A stretch of 64,000 bases of DNA, from the NCBI GenBank assembly GCA_002435145.1, contig DJLT01000005.1, forward strand, positions 1 to 64,000. Direction: 5' to 3'. How positions within the stretch are numbered: the stretch's first letter is position 1; each line of letters opens with the position of its first letter. Made by a program: the position numbers and the translations under genes. This stretch comes from Neptuniibacter sp. UBA6509. Lineage in GTDB: Bacteria > Pseudomonadota > Gammaproteobacteria > Pseudomonadales > Balneatricaceae. Shown in pieces: positions 63,572 through 64,000 of the stretch. A model generated the notes under the pieces. That model did no database searches, had not been told where the DNA came from, and saw nothing but the letters and a program-made list of their open reading frames with translations.

Positions 63572-64000
63572 CTAAGAAGCTTTATCTATCAAGCTATCTC
63601 GATCCCGAAATCCAATTAAGTACAAAATCCCATCCAGCCCAAGTGTACTGATCGCTTGCTTTGCACTTTCTCTCACTAATGGCTTCGCTCGAAATGCGAT
63701 ACCTAAACCCGCAATAGAAAGCATAGGCAGATCATTAGCACCGTCTCCTACAGCAATCGTTTGCTCTAAACGAATACCTTCCTTTTCGGCAATCTCGCGC
63801 AACAGTTCAGCCTTACGCTCACCATTCACGACGACACCTTTTACTTCACCAGTCACTTTACCCGCATCATCAATATCAAGTTCATTAGCGTAAACATAAT
63901 CAAAGCCTAACTGTTTCTGCAACTGTGCAGCAAAGTAATTGAACCCACCAGAGAGTATCGCCGTTTTGAAGCCAAGCGCTTTAAGGTTAGACACTAACTC
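63572..64000 (-). CDS. serB: Phosphoserine phosphatase, 3' part (cut by window edge)
   Basis: Last step of serine synthesis. The frame is open to the window edge; the visible 143 codons cover the C-terminal HAD core: SGGFNYFA, NELDIDDAGKVTGEV, and the metal-binding GDGANDLPML, then GIAFRAKP. The start and the DxDxT motif lie outside the window. Confidence 0.93.
   Translation of the reverse strand, partial: ELVSNLKALGFKTAILSGGFNYFAAQLQKQLGFDYVYANELDIDDAGKVTGEVKGVVVNGERKAELLREIAEKEGIRLEQTIAVGDGANDLPMLSIAGLGIAFRAKPLVRESAKQAISTLGLDGILYLIGFRDRDSLIDKAS

Noticed and set aside
1..64000. CRISPR arrays, IS elements, prophage, integrases or toxin-antitoxin pairs
   Set aside because: None seen: no regularly spaced repeats, transposase or integrase motifs, or phage structural genes on either strand.

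Overview
The window looks like a piece of chromosome from a marine, polarly flagellated gammaproteobacterium of the Oceanospirillales type (Neptuniibacter/Amphritea/Marinobacterium-like). The evidence is moderate to low GC, a FleQ/FleS/FleR flagellar hierarchy, a CrbS/CrbR acetate switch, a FimX-type c-di-GMP protein, a Vibrio-type LuxP, and the housekeeping order hemA-prfA-prmC / TPR lipoprotein-lolB / tRNA-Gln-prs-rplY-pth-ychF. The genus is inference. No IS element, prophage, CRISPR array or rRNA was seen.

Region by region. (1) 1-6358: acetate switch, with the SLC5-type hybrid kinase CrbS (cut by the left edge), the LuxR-type regulator CrbR and acetyl-CoA synthetase Acs. (2) 6583-10523: minus-strand operon fleQ-fleS-fleR. 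(3) 10842-26563: a 13-gene plus-strand glycan island. It contains rfbF-rfbG-rfbH for CDP-3,6-dideoxyhexose, two SPASM-type or similar radical SAM proteins, one B12-type radical SAM protein, a NeuB-cupin fusion, a ThDP-dependent carboligase-like enzyme, an SDR-HAD fusion, a sugar C-methyltransferase, a Nudix hydrolase and a GT2 glycosyltransferase. (4) 26571-33240: minus-strand fliC-flaG-fliD-fliS followed by a TPR/GT41 (OGT-like) protein glycosyltransferase, with a divergent fliT-like gene at 33479. The island therefore sits, in opposite orientation, inside the normal fliS-fleQ junction and probably decorates flagellin.

(5) 33820-37289: RND/MMPL transporter plus YCF48-like beta-propeller. (6) 38041-42206: a two-gene operon of a LuxP orthologue that keeps every AI-2 contact residue I can recall, followed by a protein with a LuxQ-type periplasmic sensor fused to PAS-PAS-GGDEF-EAL instead of a histidine kinase. 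It is apparently a direct AI-2 to c-di-GMP circuit and is the most interesting item here. (7) 42264-43401: Fur box, tiny Cys protein, ferritin, and a small zinc-ribbon-like protein behind a sigma28-like promoter. (8) 43488-48046: sigma54 activator, a sigma54-promoted CoA-transferase, and an AEC-family transporter preceded by nested inverted repeats. (9) 48071-49809: WYL regulator, ABM-domain protein, ankyrin-like protein.

(10) 49905-54412: yccU-like gene, moeB, prmC, prfA, hemA on the minus strand. (11) 54666-60632: TPR lipoprotein, lolB, tRNA-Gln, prs, rplY, pth, ychF; ispE, usually between lolB and prs, is absent. (12) 60761-61206: tRNA-Met, tRNA-Gln(TTG), a decayed tRNA-Met fragment and a second tRNA-Gln(CTG). 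(13) 61359-63518: fimX-like gene, then the 3' part of serB at the right edge.

Several themes recur: flagellar motility and its decoration, c-di-GMP signalling (one intact GGDEF/EAL protein and one degenerate receptor-type protein), and activation of short-chain acids by Acs and a CoA-transferase.
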